DNA from: Bacteroidales bacterium
Lineage (GTDB): Bacteria; Bacteroidota; Bacteroidia; Bacteroidales; ML635J-15
DNA length: 7,264 bases
Direction: 5' to 3'
NCBI GenBank assembly: GCA_028697515.1
Contig: JAQVEY010000114.1
Location: forward strand, 1-7,264
The notes below the pieces were generated by a model. It searched no databases, was not told where the DNA came from, and worked only from the letters and a program-made list of their open reading frames with translations. Numbering within the stretch: the stretch's first letter is position 1; each line of letters starts with the position of its first letter. The position numbers were made by a program, and so were the translations under genes. Below, one piece after another: positions 1 to 5,824 of this stretch.

Positions 1-446
1 CTATACATAAGGTCAAATACCTTTTCTTGAGCTAATTCAGGATTACAATTTGGTTTATCAACTTTATTTATTACAACTATTGGTTTTAAGCCTAGTTCTA
101 TTGCTTTCTGTAAAACAAATCTTGTTTGTGGCATTGGTCCTTCGAAAGCGTCAACGATAAGTAGAACGCCATCCGCCATATTTAAAACTCTTTCGACTTC
201 GCCACCAAAATCAGAGTGACCAGGAGTATCAATGATATTTATTTTTACATCTTTGTATCTTACCGAAACATTTTTAGATAATATGGTAATCCCTCTTTCT
301 CTTTCAAGTTCATTACTATCTAAAATTAATTCCCCCATTTTTTGATTATCTCTGAAAAGTTTTACCTGATGTAGTATTCTATCAACCAGTGTTGTCTTTC
401 CATGATCTACATGCGCAATTATCGCAATATTTCTTATATCTTCCAT
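1..446 (-). CDS. typA: Translational GTPase TypA/BipA, N-terminal part (gene runs off the window)
   Basis: Ribosome-associated translational GTPase of the EF-G/LepA superfamily, which acts in ribosome assembly and stress or low-temperature adaptation. The first 148 codons are visible, out of about 600 usual for the family, and contain nearly the whole G domain. The P-loop AHVDHGKT is at residues 11-18, the switch I RERGITI at 49-55, G3 DTPGH at 73-77 and G4 NKVD at 127-130. [14 protein letters not shown] and the segment [17 protein letters not shown] followed by [14 protein letters not shown] are diagnostic of TypA rather than EF-Tu, EF-G or LepA. The ATG at 446-444 gives the normal TypA start ([17 protein letters not shown]). 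No Shine-Dalgarno is visible, and a Bacteroidota -7 box lies about 19 bases upstream. The C-terminal two thirds are beyond base 1. The reading frame is intact. Confidence 0.97.
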   Translation of the reverse strand, partial: MEDIRNIAIIAHVDHGKTTLVDRILHQVKLFRDNQKMGELILDSNELERERGITILSKNVSVRYKDVKINIIDTPGHSDFGGEVERVLNMADGVLLIVDAFEGPMPQTRFVLQKAIELGLKPIVVINKVDKPNCNPELAQEKVFDLMY

Positions 447-464
447 TAAAAAAAAATCAGGCTG

Positions 465-472
465 CAAAGCTA
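465..472 (-). promoter_or_regulatory. Putative typA promoter, Bacteroidota -7 box
   Basis: Read on the minus strand this is TAGCTTTG, an exact match to the Bacteroidota -7 consensus TAnnTTTG. It lies 18 bases before the typA start codon, so the leader would be only about 10-15 bases. No convincing -33 TTTG is present at the usual spacing. The bases that follow (TTTGCAGCCTGA) are identical to those at the tRNA-Asp promoter in this window. Confidence 0.5.
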
Positions 473-550
473 TAAAAGATTTAATGATAAAATCATGATA
501 ATATATGCTCTTTAATAAATTATTATACTAGGATTAAAATATTGAAAAGG

Positions 551-578
551 AAAGACGTATTTAAGAACTTAAATCTTT
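551..578. repeat. AT-rich inverted repeat between typA and the acyl-CoA ligase
   Basis: ATTTAAG (559-565) and CTTAAAT (568-574) are perfect inverted repeats around two bases. AAAGA (551-555) and TCTTT (574-578) allow a bulged extension. It lies 25 bases beyond the ligase stop codon and could be a weak transcription end for that gene, but it has no GC core and only an interrupted T-run on the minus strand. I treat it as a structure without an assigned role. Confidence 0.3.
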
Positions 579-602
579 AGAAAACGATAAATGCTAAATT
601 CT

Positions 603-2237
603 TTATTTGCTATTATACTTATACCTTTTAATTTTTTGAGTAGGTGTTTTTTCAAAAGGGGTTTTTCTAACGGTAATAGTCTTTATAAATGAGATTTTAT
701 TTACCTTGGAATTTATATAAACGAGTAAATCCTTTTTTAGATCTTCAATTTTATCATCAATTCCAAGCTTCATATTTTTGTACTGTTTTTCAAGTTCATC
801 CATATTAAGGTGTACCATAGCGACTAAACGACCTTTCTCTTCCACCACAAGAGATTCGAGTACGAATTCAAAATTGTTTATTACAGATTCTATTTCTTCG
901 GGATAAATATTTTCACCATTAGAACCAACAATTACATTTTTGCTTCTACCTTTTATAAAGACAAATCCATCTTTATCTAAAGTTGCCAAATCGCCTGTCT
1001 TAAACCAACCATCTTCAGATAAAACTTCTCTGGTTTTTTCAGGTTCTTTATAATAACCTTGCATAACCATATCTCCCTTAACGCAAATTTCACCTTCTCC
1101 AGTTGCTGGGTTAATATCAATAAGTTTCAATTCTATATCTTCGATTGCAGGACCAGTAGAGTTTAGTCTTACCGTTTTTGGGTTTACACCTGCAATTAAA
1201 GGAGAGGTTTCTGTAAGACCATAACCAATTGCATACGGGAATTTTGCTTCTAAAAGAAATTTTTCTACAACAGAATCTAACTTTGCTCCTCCTATACCAA
1301 AAAATCTGATATTACCGCCAAAGGACTTCATCAGCTTTCTACCTGCAGCTGCATTAAGCACTTTTCTTGTTGTCGGAATTTTATACAGAAATTTTGTTAA
1401 TTTCTTTGAGTTGATAGTGGGCATTATTTTATTTCTGTAGATTTTTTCAATAATCAATGGAACAGAAAGCATTATACTTGGTTTTACTTGTTCCAATGCA
1501 GGAAGTAATATTGCCGGAGTCGGTAATTTTCTCAAATAATAGACTGATGCACCGTTTTGCATAGGAAGTAAAAGTCCTAAAGTATTTTCATATGCATGAG
1601 ATAATGGTAAGAATGATAAGAATACATCTTTTTCGAAAATAGGTTGCAAGATTCCACTCTGTTTAGCATTAAACATAAGATTTTTATGTGATAGCATCAC
1701 TCCTTTCGAATTCCCTGTTGTTCCGGAAGTGTATATTATAACTGCAATATCCGATTCACTTACAGTATATGTTTGTCTTGGACTAATCGTTAAATCAAAT
1801 TTATCAATAACAGTACTCTTTACTAATTCGAAATAATTAATACTAACAATTGTAGTTAAATAATCTGTTTTCAAATCTTCTATCTTCGAAGCTAAAATTC
1901 CCGCCACAAAAATTGCTTTAGCCTCGCTATGCTCCATAATATTCTGGATTTCGGTAGAATTAAAATCTGGCAAAATAGGCACCGCAATTGCTCCCATTGA
2001 AGTTATTGCAAAGTAAGTTATTCCCCAATTCGGCATATTATTGGAAAGAATAGCAACCTTATCACCGGGTTTAATTCCACAATTTTCGAGATTGGCAATA
2101 GTAGTATTTATCTTCTGCTCTACCTCGGAGTACGTAAAAGCGACTTCGTCTGTAAAACCGAGAAAAGTATTGTTTGGATATTTATCGAAAGAACGCTTAA
2201 GATAAGAAGGTATAGTTAATTCAGTTTTTAAATTCAT
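603..2237 (-). CDS. AMP-forming acyl-CoA synthetase (long-chain fatty acid--CoA ligase type)
   Basis: ANL-superfamily adenylating enzyme of 544 aa that most likely activates a carboxylic acid, probably a medium- or long-chain fatty acid, to its CoA thioester through an acyl-AMP intermediate in the cytoplasm or at the membrane. Core motifs appear in order: phosphate-binding YTSGTTGNSKG at 169-179, YGLTETSP at 339-346, GWFKTGDLA at 410-418, the hinge-region IKGRSKNVIV at 428-437, and the C-terminal PFEKTPTQKIKR at 527-538. K535 sits at the catalytic lysine position, and the usual GK is QK here. Length and motifs fit a complete enzyme. No signal peptide or membrane segment is seen. The ATG at 2237 is preceded by a -7 box (2262-2255), which supports this start. 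It is a separate unit from typA, with a 156-base gap and a separate promoter candidate for typA. Substrate chain length cannot be read from the sequence. Another acyl- or aryl-CoA ligase is the alternative. Confidence 0.92.
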   Translation of the reverse strand: MNLKTELTIPSYLKRSFDKYPNNTFLGFTDEVAFTYSEVEQKINTTIANLENCGIKPGDKVAILSNNMPNWGITYFAITSMGAIAVPILPDFNSTEIQNIMEHSEAKAIFVAGILASKIEDLKTDYLTTIVSINYFELVKSTVIDKFDLTISPRQTYTVSESDIAVIIYTSGTTGNSKGVMLSHKNLMFNAKQSGILQPIFEKDVFLSFLPLSHAYENTLGLLLPMQNGASVYYLRKLPTPAILLPALEQVKPSIMLSVPLIIEKIYRNKIMPTINSKKLTKFLYKIPTTRKVLNAAAGRKLMKSFGGNIRFFGIGGAKLDSVVEKFLLEAKFPYAIGYGLTETSPLIAGVNPKTVRLNSTGPAIEDIELKLIDINPATGEGEICVKGDMVMQGYYKEPEKTREVLSEDGWFKTGDLATLDKDGFVFIKGRSKNVIVGSNGENIYPEEIESVINNFEFVLESLVVEEKGRLVAMVHLNMDELEKQYKNMKLGIDDKIEDLKKDLLVYINSKVNKISFIKTITVRKTPFEKTPTQKIKRYKYNSK

Positions 2238-2254
2238 CTAATTATATTAAGATG

Positions 2255-2282
2255 CAAAGTTAACAGAATAAGTGAATACAAA
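2255..2282 (-). promoter_or_regulatory. Putative promoter of the acyl-CoA ligase
   Basis: On the minus strand TAACTTTG (2262-2255) matches the Bacteroidota -7 consensus TAnnTTTG exactly. TTTG at 2282-2279 could be the -33 element, but the 16-base spacing is shorter than the usual 19-21. The start codon is 17 bases downstream of the -7 box. Confidence 0.45.
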
Positions 2283-2405
2283 ACTGAATTCTGTCATAAA
2301 ACTATACAAAAGATATATTTTTGATAATGATATTACATATTTACAGTATAAAAGTTCTTGTATTTAGCATGGTCTAGCAAAAAAATAATGAGATAAAAAA
2401 AATAT

Positions 2406-2424
2406 TCTTTTTTACGAAAAAAGA
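2406..2424. repeat. Perfect inverted repeat abutting the tRNA promoter
   Basis: TCTTTTTT (2406-2413) and AAAAAAGA (2417-2424) form a perfect 8-bp inverted repeat around ACG. It ends exactly where the candidate -33 TTTG of the tRNA promoter begins. It could act as an A/T-tract upstream element or a protein-binding site. Chance is also possible in such AT-rich DNA. Confidence 0.4.
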
Positions 2425-2456
2425 TTTGGTGAATTGAAAAACCTGCTCTATATTTG
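2425..2456 (+). promoter_or_regulatory. tRNA-Asp promoter (Bacteroidota -33/-7)
   Basis: TTTG at 2425-2428 and TATATTTG at 2449-2456 match the -33 (TTTG) and -7 (TAnnTTTG) elements with 20 bases between them, the expected spacing. The mature tRNA begins 14 bases after the -7 box. This is the best promoter match in the window. Confidence 0.75.
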
Positions 2457-2469
2457 CAGCCTGAATTTA

Positions 2470-2543
2470 GGATTGGTAGTTCAGTTGGTTAGAATATCGG
2501 CCTGTCACGCCGAGGGTCGCGGGTTCGAGTCCCGTCCAGTCCG
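2470..2543 (+). tRNA. trnD: tRNA-Asp (anticodon GTC)
   Basis: A full cloverleaf can be drawn. The acceptor stem pairs GGATTGG (2470-2476) with CCAGTCC (2536-2542) with one G-U pair. The D arm is GTTC/GAAT around AGTTGGTTA. The anticodon stem TCGGC/GCCGA is fully paired around loop CTGTCAC, giving anticodon GTC at 2504-2506. The variable loop is five bases, and the T stem GCGGG/CCCGT closes the loop TTCGAGT. The discriminator base is G (2543), as expected for aspartate. The next bases are CAA, so CCA is not encoded and must be added by nucleotidyltransferase. The gene has its own promoter and terminator. It borders an accessory region on its 3' side, a common situation for elements that integrate at tRNA 3' ends. 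Confidence 0.97.
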
Positions 2544-2544
2544 C

Positions 2545-2576
2545 AAAAGCTCACAGAAATGTGGGCTTTTTTGTTT
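2545..2576 (+). terminator. Intrinsic terminator of tRNA-Asp
   Basis: AAAAGCTCACA (2545-2555) pairs over 11 bp, with one G-U pair, with TGTGGGCTTTT (2560-2570) around a GAAA tetraloop. The arm runs into six T residues (2567-2572), then G and three more T. It begins two bases after the tRNA and should insulate the genes downstream. Confidence 0.9.
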
Positions 2577-2732
2577 AATGTTAAATGAACTACAAGCTGA
2601 TCGCGGGCTCTGAAAAATAAAATCGTTTTTTTTGAAGGATTTTTGATTTTTCGGGAGTCCTCGAAATTATTTGAAAATTTCCTAAAAACTCTTTATTTTG
2701 ACCCTAAGATTCGAATTGTTTCTAATTTTTGC

Positions 2733-2740
2733 TATTTTTG
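2733..2740 (+). promoter_or_regulatory. Candidate -7 box for the accessory gene at 2804
   Basis: TATTTTTG matches TAnnTTTG exactly. TTG at 2716-2718 is the nearest -33-like element, but it is too close (14 bases). If used, transcription would start near 2747 and give a leader of about 57 bases containing the inverted repeat at 2767-2790. Confidence 0.4.
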
Positions 2741-2766
2741 AATTGTTAATAGACAAACTGAAGTTG

Positions 2767-2790
2767 TTTGCAAGTGTAATTTAGTGCAAA
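2767..2790. repeat. Inverted repeat TTTGCA...TGCAAA in the leader of the 2804 gene
   Basis: TTTGCA (2767-2772) and TGCAAA (2785-2790) are exact inverted repeats separated by 12 bases, between the candidate promoter and the start codon. The arm-to-arm distance is compatible with an operator for a dimeric repressor or with a small leader hairpin. No direct evidence exists for either. Confidence 0.3.
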
Positions 2791-2803
2791 TCTGAATTAA
2801 AAA

Positions 2804-3574
2804 ATGGAAGAAAAATATAACGAGTTTTTAAAGAAAATAGGCATAGATTTATCAGACTTAAATCATCCAATCAGCAAAGAGTTTTGTCTAATGTTGAAAT
2901 CGAAAGATAAAAATATTATTAGGTGTTATGAGAATTTATTAAAGAATATGATTATAGACATTTTATTAATTAAACAACACTCTTTAACTGACTATATTTA
3001 TTACATTAATAAATTAAAGAAAAAAGATATTTCTTTCTGGGGTGAAAGATTTGAGATATGTTGGTATGCAGCGCTTTTACACAGGATAAAAACACCAATT
3101 GATAATATTAGACGTGGAAAAGCAGGGATTGAAGCTGATTTTGTTTTTGAATTGGATAATGAATCTTTTGAAATCGAAACAACATCTCTGACATTTTCTC
3201 AAAAGTCAAAAAAAAGTGACCCAATAGCAAAAATAATATCTAGCATAAATACTAAAGAAAAAATGCAGTACGCGACAAAAAACTGTATGCTGGTTATAGA
3301 CATCAGTAACTTAATGTTCTATAGGAAAATATTAAATAATTTTAGGAGCACTATTGCAGATATATCTAAAGAAATTGACAGCAAGTTTGGAGCTATCATT
3401 TTCAGTGAAGGTTATCACATAATTGATGAAAATAATTTCCAATACGGAACAAGAATATATGAATTATTTCAGGAAGGAATACCTTCAAAATTAAAGAATT
3501 TTATAACTTATAATTCAATTCCTATTGATAAAGACTCTTCTTCAGAAAAAACTATTTTCTTTAAAAATTCATAA
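2804..3574 (+). CDS. Unrecognised accessory protein with a variant PD-(D/E)XK nuclease-like layout
   Basis: I do not recognise this 256-aa protein by family. It has no signal peptide or membrane span and looks cytoplasmic. The order of elements recalls the restriction-endonuclease-like fold. A helix FWGERFEICWYAALLH at 78-93 carries E81 and E84. A strand pair follows with D112 (EADFVF) and FEIETTSL at 122-129, where E123-I-E125 would replace the usual E-x-K. A charged helix IISSINTKEKMQYA at 144-157 leads into a hydrophobic strand CMLVIDIS at 161-168. Lysine at the third catalytic position is missing, so the protein may be an atypical nuclease or an inactive relative. The gene is visibly more AT-rich than the RhuM gene after it. 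Its TAA stop is followed at once, in the same frame, by a methylase-like tail. It probably belongs to a transferred defence or restriction-type locus; this is inference. Confidence 0.72.
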   Translation: MEEKYNEFLKKIGIDLSDLNHPISKEFCLMLKSKDKNIIRCYENLLKNMIIDILLIKQHSLTDYIYYINKLKKKDISFWGERFEICWYAALLHRIKTPIDNIRRGKAGIEADFVFELDNESFEIETTSLTFSQKSKKSDPIAKIISSINTKEKMQYATKNCMLVIDISNLMFYRKILNNFRSTIADISKEIDSKFGAIIFSEGYHIIDENNFQYGTRIYELFQEGIPSKLKNFITYNSIPIDKDSSSEKTIFFKNS

Positions 3575-3640
3575 GACTTTGTTTACAAGTTATATGATTT
3601 AACAGAAGAAGAAATAAAAATACCAGAAAATAATGAATAG
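3575..3640 (+). pseudogene. Orphan C-terminal tail resembling N6-adenine DNA methyltransferases (copy 1)
   Basis: Starting at the base after the TAA of the preceding gene and in the same frame, 21 codons read DFVYKLYDLTEEEIKI followed by PENNE and a TAG stop. This closely resembles the terminal LVYxLYGLTEEEIxIVEG segment of many class I N6-adenine methyltransferases and fused restriction-modification enzymes. It has no start codon and no methylase body upstream, so it is a remnant or an appended module. Its last 8 bases overlap the start of the RhuM gene. Bases 3590-3628 match 3700-series position 4700-4738 (copy 2) at 32 of 39 positions. Confidence 0.6.
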
Positions 3641-4682
3641 AAAAATGCAAAAAAAACAAATGACATTACGAGAAGGATTCAACGAAATATTGCTATACAC
3701 CACACCAAATGGTAAAGTAAAAGTTGAGATGTATTTGCAAAACGAAACGATATGGTTAACACAGCAAAAAATAGCCGATTTGTTTGGGGTTCAGCGTCCG
3801 GCAGTTACCAAACATCTTAAACACATTTTTGCAACAGGAGAATTAAAAGAAGAAGTGGTTAGTTCCATTTTGGAACACACCACTCAACACGGTGCTATTA
3901 TTGGTAAAACACAAGAAACAAAAGTTAAATTTTACAATCTCGATGCAATTATCTCTGTTGGTTACAGAGTAAACAGCAGGCAAGCAACAGCTTTTCGTAT
4001 TTGGGCAACAGAACGGTTAAAAGAATACATTATCAAAGGATTTACTATGGATGATGAAAGGCTCAAGAACCCGAATAACATTTTTGGTAAAGATTACTTT
4101 GAAGAGCAACTTGCCCGCATTCGCGACATCAGAAGTAGCGAAAGGCGGTTCTATCAAAAAATAACCGATATTTACAGTCAATGTAGTGCCGATTATGATG
4201 CAAACGAAAAGATAACAAAAGAATTTTTTGCTACCGTCCAAAACAAATTGCATTGGGCAATTACCGGACAAACTGCGGCTGAACTGATATTTACAAGAGT
4301 GGACAACAAAAAAGAGAATCTAGGTTTAACAACTTGGAAAAATGCTCCTAAAGGTGCAATAAGAAAGACAGACGTGGGTATTGCAAAAAATTATTTGAAC
4401 GAAAAAGAATTAAATGGGTTAAACCGAATTGTAACAATGTATTTGGATTATGCAGAAAATCAGGCACAAAAAGGGGTAATCATGTACATGAAGGATTGGG
4501 TTGAAAAGTTAGATTCGTTTTTGCAGTTCAATGAGGAAGCTGTTTTGAAACATCAGGGAAAAGTATCTCACGAAGTTGCGCTGGCACTTGCCGAAAATAA
4601 GTTTGAAAAATATAGGATTGCTCAAGACAAATTGATTGAATCGGATTTTGACAAGGAATTAAAGAAACTTAACAGCAAATAG
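3633..4682 (+). CDS. rhuM: RhuM-family protein (virulence RhuM family)
   Basis: 349-aa cytoplasmic protein of the RhuM family (Virulence_RhuM), named after rhuM of Salmonella pathogenicity island 3. The biochemical role is unknown. Recognition rests on the N-terminal block: GKVKVEMYLQNETIWLTQQKIADLFGV (split at residues 27-44 and 45-53), a helix-turn-helix-like QQKIADLFGVQRPAVTKHLK at 44-63, then TKVKFYNLDAIISVGYRVNS (96-115) and RQATAFRIWATERLKEYI at 116-133. The C-terminal block includes HWAITGQTAAELIFTRVD at 207-224 and ends with ESDFDKELKKL, the expected family end, so the gene is complete. The ATG at 3633 overlaps the preceding tail; in-frame ATGs at 3645 and 3660 are alternatives, and many relatives begin closer to NEILLY (residue 17). 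In other genomes RhuM genes are often embedded in type I restriction-modification operons. Its DNA is less AT-rich than its upstream neighbour. Confidence 0.9.
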   Translation: MNRKMQKKQMTLREGFNEILLYTTPNGKVKVEMYLQNETIWLTQQKIADLFGVQRPAVTKHLKHIFATGELKEEVVSSILEHTTQHGAIIGKTQETKVKFYNLDAIISVGYRVNSRQATAFRIWATERLKEYIIKGFTMDDERLKNPNNIFGKDYFEEQLARIRDIRSSERRFYQKITDIYSQCSADYDANEKITKEFFATVQNKLHWAITGQTAAELIFTRVDNKKENLGLTTWKNAPKGAIRKTDVGIAKNYLNEKELNGLNRIVTMYLDYAENQAQKGVIMYMKDWVEKLDSFLQFNEEAVLKHQGKVSHEVALALAENKFEKYRIAQDKLIESDFDKELKKLNSK

Positions 4683-4759
4683 ATGAGTTGGATTACATTT
4701 TATATGGTGTTACAGAAAAAGAAACAAAAATAATAGAAGGAGGCAGTGTAAGAAAATAA
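4673..4759 (+). pseudogene. Orphan C-terminal tail resembling N6-adenine DNA methyltransferases (copy 2)
   Basis: Overlapping the rhuM stop codon, in the -1 frame relative to it, the DNA reads QQIDELDYILYGVTEKE then TKIIEGGSVRK and a TAA stop. QIDELxYxLYGxTEKExKIIEG is an even better match than copy 1 to the final segment of N6-adenine DNA methyltransferases. An in-frame TAA at 4670-4672 closes the frame upstream and there is no start codon, so it is not a gene by itself. It may be the 3' relic of a methylase whose body was replaced by the rhuM gene. No slippery heptamer is evident at the junction, so programmed frameshifting into it is unlikely. Confidence 0.65.
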
Positions 4760-5100
4760 TCAATCGGCTTTTATCTTATCCCTAGCTCTTCCCTCGGATT
4801 AATAATCTGAATGCATATAAAACCAACGGCAAGGATTACAAATCCTCGCTAGAAATGAGTTGGAATTAGCATACCCGAAAACCTTTTTCAGCTTTCGAAA
4901 TTGCCATTTTTAGCTTTAATTATGTAATTTCATTTAGCAATACTTTTATAACTGTTGTAATTCTTTTATATCATCTGCTAATTCAGTTCGTTAAATATTT
5001 TAAGGCTAGCTAGAAAAATATAAAATCAAAGAAATTATGAAAAAGTATTTTTATTATAATTATTTGTCTATCTTAGTCCCTGATTAATTACACAATACCG
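4760..5100. other. Gene-free stretch with a REP-like repeat
   Basis: No protein gene is supported in this 341-base stretch. Its first third contains repeat copy R1 (4780-4855). The rest is AT-rich with stop codons in all frames. CTAGCTAG at 5006-5013 recalls the repeat's arm sequence and may be further decay. A 16-codon reading frame from 5037 (MKKYFYYNYL...) is too short and unsupported. No consensus -7 box was found before the gene at 5101. Confidence 0.5.
4780..4855. repeat. REP-like palindromic repeat, copy R1
   Basis: An outer pair CTAGC (4782-4786) and GCTAG (4848-4852) encloses two hairpins: CGGATTA/TAATCTG (4795-4809, one G-U) and AGGATT/AATCCT (4832-4846, loop ACA). TGC near 4812 and GGCA at 4828-4831 are remains of a middle stem that is intact in copy R3. 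The cloverleaf-like design with GGATT..AATCC hairpins resembles intergenic repeats common in Bacteroidota genomes, probably REP- or MITE-like. It carries no coding sequence. Confidence 0.65.
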
Positions 5101-5601
5101 ATGAAGAAAATCCTCATTTTTGCTTTGCTTATAGTTGCATTTGTTTCAATGAATGCACAAAACTATCTCTTTGATGGTATTTATTCTGGCATGACGTCAG
5201 AAGATTATGTTGCTTACTGCAACGAGTATTATGAATCATCCAAAACAGGCTATTTAGGTAATTTGGATGGCAACTTTTATATCTTAGATCCACTCCTAAA
5301 TAATGACCAATTAATTGCCGCATTGACACTCACTAGCTATTATTTTTATGGCGCCAAGGATTACAATGGAGCGTTATTGAACACAGCTAACCAAATAAAA
5401 TCAGCCTTACTATCTCTGAACTATGAACAAACAACTGATATTTGGCCATTAATGAGCGATATTGAAGACGATAACGTCATAATTACATTTTCAGCCCAAA
5501 ACGGTATGATGCAGGCATTTATTGGCGTTTATAGGCAAAATAGCGATAGTTTCAGATTGATGATAAGCATTTATGATAATAATTTTTATGACGGTGAGTA
5601 A
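5101..5601 (+). CDS. Secreted protein of unknown function
   Basis: 166-aa protein that I do not recognise. Residues 1-20 (MKKILIFALLIVAFVSMNAQ) form a clear Sec signal peptide with a KK n-region, a hydrophobic core at 4-15 and likely signal peptidase I cleavage after AQ20. No lipobox cysteine is present. The mature part has about 146 residues, is acidic and rich in Tyr, Asn and Asp, has a single cysteine (C40) and ends in SFRLMISIYDNNFYDGE. It lacks a recognisable type IX secretion C-terminal domain, so a periplasmic location is most likely. The segment 128-155 (ITFSAQNGMMQAFIGVYRQ, then RLMISIY) suggests beta strands. The gene stands alone between repeat copies R1 and R2, with no partner on the same strand closer than about 220 bases. 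The start is fixed by the signal peptide. Confidence 0.8.
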   Translation: MKKILIFALLIVAFVSMNAQNYLFDGIYSGMTSEDYVAYCNEYYESSKTGYLGNLDGNFYILDPLLNNDQLIAALTLTSYYFYGAKDYNGALLNTANQIKSALLSLNYEQTTDIWPLMSDIEDDNVIITFSAQNGMMQAFIGVYRQNSDSFRLMISIYDNNFYDGE

Positions 5602-5761
5602 CATTATAAAGATTGAGTAGTGTGAAATAAATGAAGAGAAAAGTCTTGTTTATGGAATTCAGGCCTATCCAAGTAAAATTAACTATCCATAAAATCTAAT
5701 TATCAAATTTTAAGCATATGAATATTGTAAACCAAAACTTTTGCTAATCGATTAGGCCGTA

Positions 5762-5803
5762 CTAGCTCTCGAGTATTAATAATCCAAAAACTAATAATAC
5801 CAA
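5762..5803. repeat. REP-like repeat, decayed copy R2
   Basis: Shares CTAGCTCT (5762-5769) and ATTAATAATC (5775-5784) with R1, in the same order and orientation. It shares AATAATACCAA (5793-5803) with R3 (7066-7076). The palindromic pairing is largely lost and the right half is missing or replaced by the start of the acetyltransferase gene. It is therefore a truncated or degenerate member of the same family. Confidence 0.5.
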
Positions 5804-5824
5804 GTGCATAAAAAGTTTGAATAT

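Larger units (their letters stand above)
2577..2803. other. AT-rich spacer between the tRNA terminator and the accessory genes
   Basis: No ORF of note is seen. The spacer holds TCGCGGGCTC (2601-2610), which shares TCGCGGG with the tRNA T-arm (2517-2523), a candidate -7 box at 2733-2740 and an inverted repeat at 2767-2790. A weak hairpin can be drawn around TTCGGGAGTCCTCGAA near 2657-2672. Nothing else in it can be assigned. Confidence 0.5.

Noticed and set aside
551..578. Strong terminator for the acyl-CoA ligase
   Set aside because: The hairpin is almost entirely A-T and not followed by a clean T-run on the minus strand, so it is listed only as an inverted repeat.
4017..4271. Open frame of 84 codons on the minus strand inside rhuM
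   Set aside because: It lies fully antisense to a well-supported gene, has no promoter or family signature and is best read as a shadow frame. The same holds for minus-strand frames inside 5101-5601 and 6103-6975.
4664..4759. Programmed -1 frameshift joining RhuM to the methylase-like tail
   Set aside because: The usable window after the in-frame TAA at 4670-4672 holds no slippery heptamer, and RhuM already ends at its normal family C-terminus.
2577..4759. Integrase or distal attachment site completing a tRNA-borne mobile element
   Set aside because: No recombinase gene and no longer copy of the tRNA 3' end were found in the window; only a 7-base match exists.
5037..5087. Short plus-strand frame MKKYFYYNYLSILVPD upstream of the secreted protein
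   Set aside because: Only 16 codons with no supporting signal. It may be a decayed signal-peptide start or chance.
5804..5824. GTG at 5804 as start of the acetyltransferase
   Set aside because: It adds seven residues not expected for this small GNAT group and lies against repeat R2. The ATG at 5825 fits better.
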